Below are positions 1 through 8,800 of a stretch of DNA of 64,000 nucleotides, one piece after another. The stretch's first letter is position 1; the number at the start of each line of letters is the position of its first letter. Under the pieces are notes generated by a model, which saw nothing but the letters and a program-made list of their open reading frames with translations, was not told the DNA's origin and did not search any database. A program made the translations under genes and the position numbers. Source of the DNA: an uncultured Clostridia bacterium (GTDB lineage Bacteria > Bacillota > Clostridia > Oscillospirales > Acutalibacteraceae); the NCBI GenBank assembly GCA_937884975.1, contig CAKZZS010000050.1, forward strand, positions 1 through 64,000. Reading direction: 5' to 3'.

Positions 1-50
1 CGGCACAGTCGCTAAACTGTACCGCCATTCCTAAAACCTTCTTTATCGCA

Positions 51-68
51 ACCCTACATATGTAGGGT
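51..68. repeat. Perfect 18-bp palindrome
   Basis: ACCCTACATATGTAGGGT is exactly self-complementary. It ends in the CCCTAC/GTAGGG motif that also borders the REP-like hairpins at 20.6 and 24.8 kb. A T-run follows only about 14 nt later, so it is not a classic terminator. It could be a protein-binding site or a repeat remnant. Confidence 0.4.
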
Positions 69-222
69 GCTCCTCGGGGTGCTTTTTGTTATTTATCTTT
101 TTACGAAGAGGAGCGAACGAAATTGTCCGTGCCGAGCGGTTTGCCTTCAGGCAGAGCGAGGCGGACATATAATTTATTCATATTATTCATTTTTCACTTT
201 TCAGTCTTCAGTTTTCTTTTTT

Positions 223-252
223 ACCGCTTGCATTAAAAAAATGACCAAATGC
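223..252 (+). promoter_or_regulatory. Candidate LytTR-binding direct repeats
   Basis: ACCGCTTGC (223-231) and ACCAAATGC (244-252) share the pattern ACCnnnTGC and are separated by exactly 12 bp, the spacing typical of LytTR-family sites. They end 10 bp upstream of the presumed -35 element. The match to the family consensus is partial, so autoregulation by the downstream LytTR protein is an inference. Confidence 0.3.
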
Positions 253-262
253 GGTTTTACTA

Positions 263-291
263 TTGAAATTAAAAAGATAAAATGCTTTAAT
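263..291 (+). promoter_or_regulatory. Candidate sigma-A promoter of the LytTR/DUF3021 pair
   Basis: TTGAAA (263-268), a 17-bp spacer and TTTAAT (286-291) lie just upstream of the ribosome binding site AAAGGGGCG. The -10 hexamer is weak, as expected for an activator-dependent promoter. Confidence 0.4.
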
Positions 292-311
292 ACAGTTAAA
301 GGGGCGAGAAA

Positions 312-746
312 ATGAAAATCAGGTTAACCGTTGATGAAAACGAGGAAGAAAGAATTGAAATTTTTTCTCACAAAAGAAGCGAGCTTGTCAGGCAAATTGA
401 ACAGCTTGTTGAAAGTTATGAAATTACCGTAACGGGATACGGAGAAAATGAAATTCTTCCGTTAAAAAAAGAAAACATTTTCCGCGTTTTTGTTGAAAAC
501 AACAAGGTTTACGCCTCAACCGACAGCGGTAAATACCGTTTGAAATTAAGGCTTTATGAAATTGAGGAAATGCTCGGAGAAGCATTTTTAAAAGTCAACC
601 AGTCGTCCCTTGTAAACCGAAAGCACATTAAAAAATTCTCCTCCTCTTTCGGCGGCTCTTTGAAGGTTGAGCTTACAAACGGCGAAACGGATTTTATTTC
701 CAGACGCCAGACAAAATATGTATTAAAAAGGATGGGTATAAAATGA
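312..746 (+). CDS. LytTR-family DNA-binding regulator
   Basis: This 144-residue cytoplasmic protein is a stand-alone LytTR transcription factor without a receiver domain. The LytTR domain fills about residues 45-142, with the typical KVNQSSLVNRKHI segment near residues 98-110 and the terminal RRQTKYVLKRMG helix. The first 45 residues form a short alpha/beta extension common in the DUF3021-linked subgroup. The gene overlaps the next one by ATGA, so the two are translationally coupled. In this family the regulator usually controls its own operon and is thought to be sequestered by the partner membrane protein; that mechanism is family knowledge, not visible here. The start follows AAAGGGGCG with good spacing. 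Confidence 0.88.
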   Translation: MKIRLTVDENEEERIEIFSHKRSELVRQIEQLVESYEITVTGYGENEILPLKKENIFRVFVENNKVYASTDSGKYRLKLRLYEIEEMLGEAFLKVNQSSLVNRKHIKKFSSSFGGSLKVELTNGETDFISRRQTKYVLKRMGIK

Positions 747-1168
747 ATAAATATCTTAAACAGTTCTTATTGACAGGCGCAGTCTTTGCAGGCTTGGGTC
801 CGATTATCTACGGCTTCATTCTCTGGCAGATAGTCAGCCCTGCGCAGCTTGAAATCAGACCGAGCCAGGTCTTTCTTGCAATAGTGAGCACCTACATTAT
901 CGCTTTTATTCAGGCAGGAAGCTGTGTCTTTCATAAAATTGAAAGCTGGTCGCCGCTCAAATCAGCCCTTGCGCAGCTAGTGAGCATTTACCTTGCATTT
1001 ACCGTGTTTTACCTTATCAACAGCTGGATACCGTTCAACTGGAAGGTTATACTCATTTATACGGCTGTCTTCGTGGTAATTTATGTAATAATCTTTGTAA
1101 TCGTTTCTCTGATTACAAGGGCGACTGTCAAAAAACTGAATAAAAAGCTTAAAGAAGATAATAAATAA
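743..1168 (+). CDS. DUF3021 family membrane protein
   Basis: A 141-residue integral membrane protein with four predicted transmembrane segments (about residues 8-31, 43-62, 72-93 and 101-126) and a Lys-rich cytoplasmic tail. Size, topology and coupling to a LytTR gene match DUF3021, which is normally encoded next to such regulators. It is likely the membrane partner or inhibitor of the LytTR protein. The biochemical activity of DUF3021 is unknown. The gene starts inside the stop codon of its partner and ends just before a strong intrinsic terminator. Confidence 0.8.
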   Translation: MNKYLKQFLLTGAVFAGLGPIIYGFILWQIVSPAQLEIRPSQVFLAIVSTYIIAFIQAGSCVFHKIESWSPLKSALAQLVSIYLAFTVFYLINSWIPFNWKVILIYTAVFVVIYVIIFVIVSLITRATVKKLNKKLKEDNK

Positions 1169-1170
1169 TT

Positions 1171-1205
1171 AAAAACCTGCTGACCGAAAAGTCAGCAGGT
1201 TTTTT
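1171..1205. terminator. Bidirectional intrinsic terminator
   Basis: A 13-bp stem (AAAACCTGCTGAC paired with GTCAGCAGGTTTT) around a short loop is followed by T-runs on both strands. It ends the LytTR operon on the plus strand and the convergent zinc-ribbon gene on the minus strand. Confidence 0.9.
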
Positions 1206-1210
1206 CGGTT

Positions 1211-1411
1211 CTATTTTTCCATCATCTTCGGGCCGCCGACCTTTTCAATGACAGAAAGCTCATCGGTATAAAGCTCTGTGCAACCGCATTTCGGACACAT
1301 TGCCGTTTTGAGGTCAACCTCAACAACCTTAAAATTCGGTGTGCGCTTCAATTTAAGTCCCGATTCAAGGTTTTCTATCATATCAGCGCCGCATCTTAAA
1401 CATTTTCTCAT
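1211..1411 (-). CDS. Small zinc-ribbon protein
   Basis: A 66-residue protein with CxxC pairs at Cys4/Cys7 and Cys39/Cys42, which should form a rubredoxin-like zinc ribbon. A longer reading frame extends upstream, but AGGAGG lies six bases before the ATG at 1411, which fixes the start there. Its role is unknown; small proteins of this kind occur widely in Clostridia. The gene sits downstream of the P-loop ATPase gene with a short gap, so the two may be cotranscribed. The call rests on the cysteine pattern only. Confidence 0.65.
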   Translation of the reverse strand: MRKCLRCGADMIENLESGLKLKRTPNFKVVEVDLKTAMCPKCGCTELYTDELSVIEKVGGPKMMEK

Positions 1412-1472
1412 AATAATCCTCCTTATTTTAAAAAGGTATTCCTGTATTTTTATTATAATATTAGAAAACGCA

Positions 1473-2537
1473 TTAGTCAAATATTTCCTTTATTAGAGAA
1501 TGAGTTTTTTCCTTTACAAGGTCAAAATCCATTGCCTCAATATAGTATTTTTCAAGCTCGTCGTGAATTGCCTTTGCCCTTGCAACCGAGAGCACGGCTT
1601 CGTCAAGAAGCTCGGCTGACGCACGGGAGTTAAACGAAAGCCTTGCGGAATGCTTTTTCACCTGCGCGGTATTTAAAAACCGTTTTGCGCTTACGGTTTT
1701 CGAAGCCTCGCTGTTGAGAAAATGCGAATTATTGCCCGTAAAGAAGCACAGCCCCTTTGACGGAATAATAAGATGATCAATTTTTCTTTTCGGGTCGCTG
1801 ACGCACGGACAAACTATTACATCAAGTCCGCTTCTGACAGCCGCCTTGCCGAGAAAACAAAGAAGGCTGTTTGAAACAACGCCGTATTCGTCCTCAATGC
1901 AAATAACCCTTTGGCAAAGCGTATCTACCGTTTCTTCAAAGCAGGTTATCCCCTTCGGAGTCACTGCGCTTAAAAAACGGCGCCTGACAGTCCCCTGCCC
2001 CGTGGCATTCCCGAATTCACGGACGCAAAGCCTTTTTGCGTAATCGTTAAGCTTTTCGCTTTCAACGCAGTCCTTTACAAGGCGTTTGCTGTCATTAAGC
2101 AAGGAAGAATAAGCTTTTAAAAACCTGACTGCGCGCGAGTGATACGACGAGCATTCGAAGCTCTTTTCCTTAATGCCTTGAGCATTTTTTTGAAGATAAC
2201 CCGTGTCCCAGCAGTCGCCGAGATTAAAAATCTGTTCAACGGCTCCGGGATATTTCGGTTCAATTATATGCGGAGGAGTTCCGTCCGCAATGCTTGTTTT
2301 AATTTCGGGAATAATTACTCCGTCAAGCGAGTCGGGGTCGGAGGAGCAATAAATCCTTTCAACCGAGTATCCCCTTTTTTCCGCTTCGGCAGCAACCGTT
2401 TTCATAACCGAGGATTTGCCCGTTCCCGGTCCGCCTTTAATGACAAATAATCTTCCCTCATAAGACGGAAAATACAGCTCGTCAAAGAGCGAGTAAAAAC
2501 CGTTCCCCGTATTTGCGCCCAAAAAATATTTAACCAT
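1473..2537 (-). CDS. P-loop ATPase, PRK06851-like
   Basis: A 354-residue cytoplasmic protein with a clear Walker A motif, GGPGTGKSS, at residues 35-43 following a beta-strand (RLFVIK). Overall length and the internal ...FLSAVTPKGI... segment near residue 190 resemble the PRK06851 family of conserved firmicute ATPases. As I recall, members have two related halves, each with a P-loop. Here the second P-loop position reads EDEYGVVSN and is degenerate, so only the N-terminal half should bind nucleotide. Function is unknown. It is transcribed from its own divergent promoter opposite the aldolase gene, with ribosome binding site AAGGAGG. Confidence 0.7.
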   Translation of the reverse strand: MVKYFLGANTGNGFYSLFDELYFPSYEGRLFVIKGGPGTGKSSVMKTVAAEAEKRGYSVERIYCSSDPDSLDGVIIPEIKTSIADGTPPHIIEPKYPGAVEQIFNLGDCWDTGYLQKNAQGIKEKSFECSSYHSRAVRFLKAYSSLLNDSKRLVKDCVESEKLNDYAKRLCVREFGNATGQGTVRRRFLSAVTPKGITCFEETVDTLCQRVICIEDEYGVVSNSLLCFLGKAAVRSGLDVIVCPCVSDPKRKIDHLIIPSKGLCFFTGNNSHFLNSEASKTVSAKRFLNTAQVKKHSARLSFNSRASAELLDEAVLSVARAKAIHDELEKYYIEAMDFDLVKEKTHSLIKEIFD

Positions 2538-2565
2538 ATGTTTACCTCCTTAAAAACCTCGGAAT

Positions 2566-2595
2566 ATTATATTCAAATAAAAACCGGTTTGTTAA
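2566..2595 (-). promoter_or_regulatory. Promoter of the P-loop ATPase gene
   Basis: On the minus strand TTAACA, an 18-bp spacer and TATAAT precede AAGGAGG and the ATG at 2537. It is divergent to, and just upstream of, the aldolase promoter. Confidence 0.55.
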
Positions 2596-2601
2596 AATAA
2601 T

Positions 2602-2630
2602 TTGACTTTAGCAAAGGATTATAATATAAT
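2602..2630 (+). promoter_or_regulatory. Promoter of fba
   Basis: TTGACT (2602-2607), a 17-bp spacer and TATAAT (2625-2630) form a near-consensus housekeeping promoter about 30 bp before the fba start codon. Confidence 0.75.
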
Positions 2631-2660
2631 ATTCCCAATGATTTTTTAGGAGATGATTTT

Positions 2661-3596
2661 ATGCCATTGGTAACAACAACCGAAATGTTCAAAAAGGCTT
2701 ATGAGGGCGGCTATTCGATAGGCGCTTTCAACGTAAATAATATGGAGATTATCCAGGGAATAACACGCGCTGCAAAGAAGCTTAACGCGCCCGTTATTCT
2801 TCAGGTTTCCGCAGGCGCAAGAAAGTACGCGTCTCACGGTTATCTTTACGCTATGGTTAAGGCCGCTGCAGACGAAACGGGTCTTCCCATTGCTCTCCAT
2901 CTTGACCACGGTCCCGATTTTGAGACCTGCAAAAGCTGTATTGACGGCGGCTTTACGTCGGTAATGATAGACGGCAGCTCGCTTCCCTATGAAGAAAACG
3001 TCGCTCTTACAAAACAGGTAGTTGAATACGCTCATACTCACGGCGTAGTTGTTGAGGGCGAACTCGGCACGCTCGCAGGCGTTGAGGACGACGTAGTAGT
3101 TGAAGAGGGTAAGGAAAGCTACACAAATCCCGACCAGGTTGTTGACTTTGTCACAAGGACAGGCGTTGACTCACTTGCAATTGCAATAGGCACCTCTCAC
3201 GGCGCTTATAAATTTAAGCCCGGTCAGAAGCCGCAGCTTCGTTTTGACATCCTTGAAGAGGTCGGCAAACGTCTTCCCGGCTTCCCGATAGTTCTTCACG
3301 GCGCAAGCTCGGTTAATCAGGACCACATCAAGACAATTAACGAATTCGGCGGCGAAATGCCCGACGCAATAGGCATTCCCGAGGATATGTTAAGGAAGGC
3401 TTCTTCAATGGCAGTCTGCAAGATAAACGTTGACTCGGACATCCGCATCGCTATGACCGCGGCTCTTCGTAAGCACCTTGCCGAAAATCCGAAGGACTTT
3501 GACCCGAGAAAGTACCTCACTCCTGCAAGAAACGCAATTGAAGAGGTTGTTTCCCATAAAATCGATGTTGTTTTCGGTTGCAAGGACAAGGCGTAA
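2661..3596 (+). CDS. fba: Class II fructose-bisphosphate aldolase
   Basis: A 311-residue cytoplasmic Zn-dependent aldolase that interconverts fructose 1,6-bisphosphate with glyceraldehyde 3-phosphate and dihydroxyacetone phosphate in glycolysis and gluconeogenesis. The HLDHG motif (residues 80-84) carries the catalytic Asp and a zinc His. The later GTSHGAYKF and LHGASS segments carry the other zinc ligands and the phosphate site. The protein runs through the long C-terminal extension (…PRKYLTPARNAIEEVV…) typical of the roughly 310-residue Fba type. It is monocistronic, with a near-consensus promoter, RBS AGGAGA and its own terminator, as expected for a highly expressed gene. A shorter paralogue lies in the inositol operon at 30.2 kb. 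Confidence 0.95.
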   Translation: MPLVTTTEMFKKAYEGGYSIGAFNVNNMEIIQGITRAAKKLNAPVILQVSAGARKYASHGYLYAMVKAAADETGLPIALHLDHGPDFETCKSCIDGGFTSVMIDGSSLPYEENVALTKQVVEYAHTHGVVVEGELGTLAGVEDDVVVEEGKESYTNPDQVVDFVTRTGVDSLAIAIGTSHGAYKFKPGQKPQLRFDILEEVGKRLPGFPIVLHGASSVNQDHIKTINEFGGEMPDAIGIPEDMLRKASSMAVCKINVDSDIRIAMTAALRKHLAENPKDFDPRKYLTPARNAIEEVVSHKIDVVFGCKDKA

Positions 3597-3617
3597 TTTT
3601 TTAATTAAAATAACCAA

Positions 3618-3657
3618 AACGGAATGCTTCTTTTTGGAAGCGTTCCGTTCTTTTTTT
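3618..3657 (+). terminator. Intrinsic terminator of fba
   Basis: ACGGAATGCTTC pairs with GAAGCGTTCCGT (one G-U pair), followed by seven T residues. The end of the T-tract abuts the -35 element of the next promoter. Confidence 0.9.
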
Positions 3658-3658
3658 C

Positions 3659-3687
3659 TTGATATATCGACAGTATTTTAGTATAAT
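3659..3687 (+). promoter_or_regulatory. Promoter of the RNA methyltransferase gene
   Basis: TTGATA (3659-3664), 17 bp, TATAAT (3682-3687). It begins directly after the fba terminator T-tract. Confidence 0.65.
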
Positions 3688-3718
3688 AAAATAGTATATT
3701 GATTTTTTCGGAGCAGAT

Positions 3719-4834
3719 ATGGAATATAATTTAACCGTGCCCACGCTTTTGGGAATTGAAAAGCCTATTGCGGACGAATTAAAGCTTATGGGCGCTGAAA
3801 ATGTGACAAGTGAAAACGGCAGGGTTTTCTTTACGGGAGACGAAAGCATTATTGCAAGAGCAAATATATGCTCCCGTTTTTCCGAAAGGGTACAGATACT
3901 TGTCGGCTCATTTACCGCAAAAAGCTTTGAAGAGCTTTTTGAAGGGACAAGGGCTCTTGAATGGGAAAAATACATAGGAAAAACCGACGCTTTTCCCGTA
4001 AAGGGTTACTCGGTTTCGTCGACTCTTTTCAGCGTTCGCGACTGCCAGTCGATAATAAAAAAGGCGATAGTTGAAAGATTAAAGTCAAAGTATAATATTG
4101 AATGGTTTGAGGAGACGGGAAGCATTTATCAGATACAGTTTTCCGTTATGAAGGACAGGGTTCTGCTTCTCATTGACACGTCGGGCGTGGCTCTTCACAA
4201 AAGAGGTTACCGTTTGAGCGCAAACGAAGCGCCAATAAAGGAAACTCTTGCGGCGGCGTTGTGCTATTTTTCACGCCTTCGCCCGTACCATAAATTATAC
4301 GATCCCATGTGCGGCAGCGGAACGCTTTTAATTGAGGGCGCGCTGATGGCTCACAATATCGCTCCCGGCTTAAACCGAAATTTTTCAGCCGAAAGATTTT
4401 CATTTATTGAGAGGAAAATCTGGGACGACGAAAGGCAAAGGGCAAAAGAGAATATAAAATACTGTGAGGATTTCCACGCGTTCGGCTCGGATACGGACAA
4501 AAATGCGTTGAGCTTTGCAAGGGAAAATGCAAAACGCGCAGGAGTTGAAAAGTACATTGATTTTTCACTTTCGGACGTTAAAAATTTTTCACCGCAAACC
4601 GATAGAGGAACCGTTATAACAAATCCGCCCTACGGCGAAAGGCTTATGGAATCGGGCGAGGTGGATGAGCTTTACCGTACTTTGGGCAGAGTTTTCGCTC
4701 AAAGGCACGGCTTCAGCTATTCGGTTATAACTCCTCACGAAAACTTTGAGCAGCTTTTCGGGCGGACTGCCGACAAACGCCGTAAGCTATACAACGGAAT
4801 GATTAAATGTCAGTTATATATGTATTTTAAATAA
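3719..4834 (+). CDS. THUMP-domain class I RNA methyltransferase (RlmL/YpsC-like)
   Basis: A 371-residue SAM-dependent N2-guanine-type RNA methyltransferase, expected to modify 23S rRNA in the cytoplasm. An N-terminal THUMP domain covers about residues 45-155. The catalytic Rossmann fold follows, with SAM motif DPMCGSGT (195-202) and the amino-methyltransferase motif NPPYGE (302-307). The length fits single-domain firmicute YpsC rather than the two-domain enterobacterial RlmL/RlmK fusion. The exact target base cannot be read from sequence. The gene is followed after 16 bp by the lipid kinase gene and is probably cotranscribed with it. Confidence 0.88.
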   Translation: MEYNLTVPTLLGIEKPIADELKLMGAENVTSENGRVFFTGDESIIARANICSRFSERVQILVGSFTAKSFEELFEGTRALEWEKYIGKTDAFPVKGYSVSSTLFSVRDCQSIIKKAIVERLKSKYNIEWFEETGSIYQIQFSVMKDRVLLLIDTSGVALHKRGYRLSANEAPIKETLAAALCYFSRLRPYHKLYDPMCGSGTLLIEGALMAHNIAPGLNRNFSAERFSFIERKIWDDERQRAKENIKYCEDFHAFGSDTDKNALSFARENAKRAGVEKYIDFSLSDVKNFSPQTDRGTVITNPPYGERLMESGEVDELYRTLGRVFAQRHGFSYSVITPHENFEQLFGRTADKRRKLYNGMIKCQLYMYFK

Positions 4835-4850
4835 ATCGGAGGAATGAAGA

Positions 4851-5804
4851 ATGAAACACATTTTTATTGTAAATCCGAAATCAGGCAAGGGTAAGGTGCT
4901 TGAATTCATCAAGCCGAAAATTGAGCAGTATCAGAAGGACCACCCCGAGCTTGATATTGAAATTCACATCACTACCGCTCCTTACGAGGGAATTACCTAT
5001 GTCAAGCAGAGGGCTTCAAGCGGCGAGCATATCCGCTTTTACGCCTGCGGCGGTGACGGAACTCTGTTTGAGGTTGTAAACGGCGCGTATCTTTACCCCG
5101 ACACAACAGAGGTTGCTGTTATTCCACTTGGCAGCGGAAACGATTTCATTCGCCTTTTTGGCAAGGCAAGCGAAATGACAAATATTGACGACCACGTCAA
5201 CGGCACGCCTATTAAGCTTGACCTTATTAAATGCGGCGACAAAATAGCGATTAACCAGTGCTCAATGGGTATTGACGCCGAGGTCTGCGCAAAGCAGGTC
5301 TATTTCAAAAAGCTCCCGTTTATCACGGGTGAAATGGCATATACCTTTTCACTTGTTCACTGCCTTTTCAGAAAGCTCAAGAGTTATTTTAAGATTTATG
5401 TTGACGACGAATTCAAGATGGAGGACACAATGCTGTTCTCTCTTTGCGCAAATTCGCGTTGGTACGGCGGCGGATATATGGGCGCGCCGTTGGCAATTCC
5501 CGACGACGGACTTCTTGATATGATTTTAGTCAAAAGCAAGGTTTCACGCTTTAAGCTTGCGACAATGATGGCGGCGTACAAGCGCGGCGAGCACCTTGAC
5601 TGGGACATTACGACCTTTGTACGCGGAAAAAAGCTTCATATCGAAAGCAAAAAGCCTGCCGCAGTCAATGTTGACGGCGAGTGCGAATATGTAACCGAGG
5701 CAACCTTTGAGTTAATCGAAAAAGGTATCACCTTTGTAGTCCCGAAGAATTCTACATATTTTGATGACAGAGCCAGCGGCAAAATCTCGGGCGAGAGGAA
5801 ATAA
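4851..5804 (+). CDS. Diacylglycerol/lipid kinase (YegS/DagK family)
   Basis: A 317-residue ATP-dependent lipid kinase. The catalytic core shows NPKSGKGK (residues 8-15), the nucleotide-binding GGDGT (67-71) and PLGSGNDF (92-99). The C-terminal beta-sandwich contains the NVDGE motif near residue 280. In firmicutes the family returns diacylglycerol from lipoteichoic acid synthesis to phosphatidic acid (DgkB role), but YegS-like members can use other lipids, so the substrate is inferred. There is a strong RBS (GGAGGA). It appears to be the last gene of the operon begun by the methyltransferase; the following surface-protein gene has its own RBS but no clear terminator lies between. Confidence 0.85.
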   Translation: MKHIFIVNPKSGKGKVLEFIKPKIEQYQKDHPELDIEIHITTAPYEGITYVKQRASSGEHIRFYACGGDGTLFEVVNGAYLYPDTTEVAVIPLGSGNDFIRLFGKASEMTNIDDHVNGTPIKLDLIKCGDKIAINQCSMGIDAEVCAKQVYFKKLPFITGEMAYTFSLVHCLFRKLKSYFKIYVDDEFKMEDTMLFSLCANSRWYGGGYMGAPLAIPDDGLLDMILVKSKVSRFKLATMMAAYKRGEHLDWDITTFVRGKKLHIESKKPAAVNVDGECEYVTEATFELIEKGITFVVPKNSTYFDDRASGKISGERK

Positions 5805-5841
5805 CATTTTCTTCAACACTGATTATCTGGAGGAATAAAAA

Positions 5842-8800
5842 ATGCTTAAAAAAGGGTTATCAATTATATTGGTACTTGTAATGGTCCTGACAGCCTTACC
5901 GCTGACGGGGTTAGATTCGTTTGCTTTAATTATTGATGGAGCTTTTGTCTGTTCCGTTGAAAACAGTAAAGCAACAATAACAAAATACACTAGTTCTGCA
6001 ACCTCACTTACCATTCCTTCATCTATTGGGGGTTACAGTGTTACGAGCATAGGAGATTCTGCATTTGAAGATTGCACATCGCTTAAAAGCGTAACAATCC
6101 CAGACAGTGTTACAAGTATAGGTAATTTTGCATTTTCTAATTGCCATGCACTTACAGATATAACAATACCCGCCAGTGTTACAATAATAGGAGATTGGGC
6201 ATTTAAAGATTGCACCTCGCTTACAAGCATAAAAATACCTAACAGTGTTACGAGTATAGGTGATTCTGCTTTTTTTTATTGCATCTCGCTTGTAAGCATA
6301 ACAGTTGACAGTAGTAATACGGCATATACTTCTCTGAACGGGGTTTTGTTCAATATCGATAGAACTGAACTCATTTGTTATCCTGCTTGTAAAACGGAAT
6401 CTTCATATACAATACCAGATAGTGTTACAAGTATAGGTGAAGGTGCATTTCTAGGTCGTTCATCGCTTGTAAGCATAACCATCCCCGACAGTGTTACGAG
6501 TATTGGTGATTATGCGTTTTACAATTGCTCGTCACTTGCAAGTGTAGTAATTCCCGATAGTGTTACGAGTATAGGTAATTGGGCATTTGAGTCTTGCTAC
6601 TCGCTAGTAAGCATAACACTCCCTGACAGCGTTACTAGTATTGGTGAAGCGTTTAATAACACTGCGTTCTATAATGATTTAGAAAATTGGGTTAATGGTG
6701 TGCTTTATATTGGAAATCACCTAATAAAAGCAACCTTAGAATTAAACGGAAGTTATTTGATTAGAAAAGGAACAAAAGCAATTGCCGCAAATGCATTTTC
6801 CCATTGCTCCTTACTTGAAAGCATAATAATTCCAGATGGTGTTAAAAGTATTAATTTTGGAGCATTTCAATATTGCACCTCGCTAGTAAGCATAACAATT
6901 CCTGAAAGTGTTACAAGTATAAGTGATGCAGCGTTTTCCCATTGCTCCGCACTTTTAAGTATAACAATTCCTTATAGTGTTTTGGATTTAGGTTGGGCAT
7001 TTACGGATTGTGACTCGCTATCTGATATAACCTTAAATTATAATCCGAATGCGTCATATTGTTTTGAAGACTTTGTTCCTAAAATAAAAAAGGTTATACT
7101 ATCAAATAATGTTACGGAGATTAAGGAAGATGCTTTTCTACGTTTTGATAGCCTTGAAAGTATAACAATACCTAATAGCGTTACAAGTATAGGTGATGAT
7201 GCGTTTTGCGGTTGCACTTCGCTTGCAAGCATAAATATACCTGAAAGTGTTACAAGTATTGGTGATTATGCGTTTGACAGCTGTACCTCTCTTGAAAGAA
7301 TAGAAATTCCCAGTAGCGTTATTAGTATAGGTAACTGTGCATTTTCCTATTGCTCGTCAATGACGGAATGCGTTGTAACTTATAATCCTCACTGTAACTA
7401 TAGCAGTATCAAACAAATAATCACTGATGTTATTATTCCGGATGGCGCTACAAGTATAGGTAGCAGTGCATTTTACGGTTGCACCTCACTTAAAAGCATA
7501 ATAATCCCTGATAGTGTTACAAGCATAGGCGGTAGTGCATTTTCTAATTGCACCTCACTTGAAAGTGTCACAATTCCTGACAGTGTTACAAGTATAGGTG
7601 ATCAAGCATTTTACAAATGCACCTCGCTCACAAGCGTATCAATCCCAAATAGCGTTACAAATATTGGTGAGGCTACTTTTTACAGTTGTACAAATATAGA
7701 TAATCTGATAATTCCTGAAAGTGTTGAAGATATTGGTAAGGATGCGTTTGGATATTGCACCTCACTTACTAACATAACGATTCTTAATGGAGTTTTAGGT
7801 ATAGGTAATGGTGCATTTCAAAACCGTACCTCACTTACAAGTATAGTAATCCCCGATAGTGTCACAAGCATAGGCAGTAGTGCATTTAACGGTTGTACTT
7901 CGCTTAAAAGCGTAATCTTGCCAAACCGTATTACAAATATAGGATTATATACTTTCTATGGTTGCTCTTCGCTTGAAAGCGTGACAATACCTGATAGTGT
8001 TACAAAGATTGATGATTGTGCATTTGGTTATTGTTCGTCACTTTCAAGTTTGACAATCCCTTATAATGTCAAAATCATTGGAAGTGATGCATTTTACAAT
8101 TGCAATTTTGATAGTTTTGTTGTTAACTATAATCCTGATTGTAACTTTTTAAAGACATCAAAAATCTATAGCAAAATCACTTCAATAATAATACCTGATA
8201 ATATTGATAGAATAGATGATTTCGCATTTAATGGATTTTTCTCACTTAAACATGTAACAATACCAAATAGTATAAAAACTATAGGATACAGAGCATTTTG
8301 TGGATGTTCTTCACTTGATAGTATAACAATTCCTGATAGCGTTACAAGCATAGGTAATGAAGCATTTTATAATTGTACGAATATTAGCATAACAGGAAAA
8401 ACATATTCATATGCATATTCATTTGCAATTAAAAACTCCATTCCATTTATATCAACAAGTTATGTTACAGGGTTTATAACTCTTGATAATTCAAAATATT
8501 ATATCGAGAAAGAAGAGACCGGTGAATTTGTTACAGGCCTAAAAACTATTGATGATGTTTTATACTATTTCGATCCTGATGGAAAAATGGTGACTAACTC
8601 AATTATCGAAATTGACGGTAAAAAGCATTATTTCGACAATAATGGCAAAATGAGTAAAAACAGCCTTGTTTCATTTGAGAACAATACTTACTACTTTGAT
8701 GAAAACGGTATTGCGTACACAGAAACATTTGCCGACATTGACGGTACTACATATTACTTTGGTTTTGACGGAATAGCATACAAAAATAAAGTGGCTGTCG

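Larger units (their letters stand above)
1..311. other. Gene-free stretch upstream of the LytTR gene
   Basis: I see no convincing gene here; the one reading frame that fits (67-315) has no ribosome binding site and low-complexity content. The stretch holds an 18-bp palindrome at 51-68, an imperfect hairpin at 124-167 (TGTCCG pairing with CGGACA, with an inner TGCCT/AGGCA stem), an A+T-rich run, and from 223 onward the likely control region of the downstream regulator. It may contain decayed intergenic repeats. Confidence 0.5.

Noticed and set aside
67..315. An 82-residue plus-strand frame before the LytTR gene
   Set aside because: No ribosome binding site, compositionally odd, and it contains the likely promoter of the next gene.
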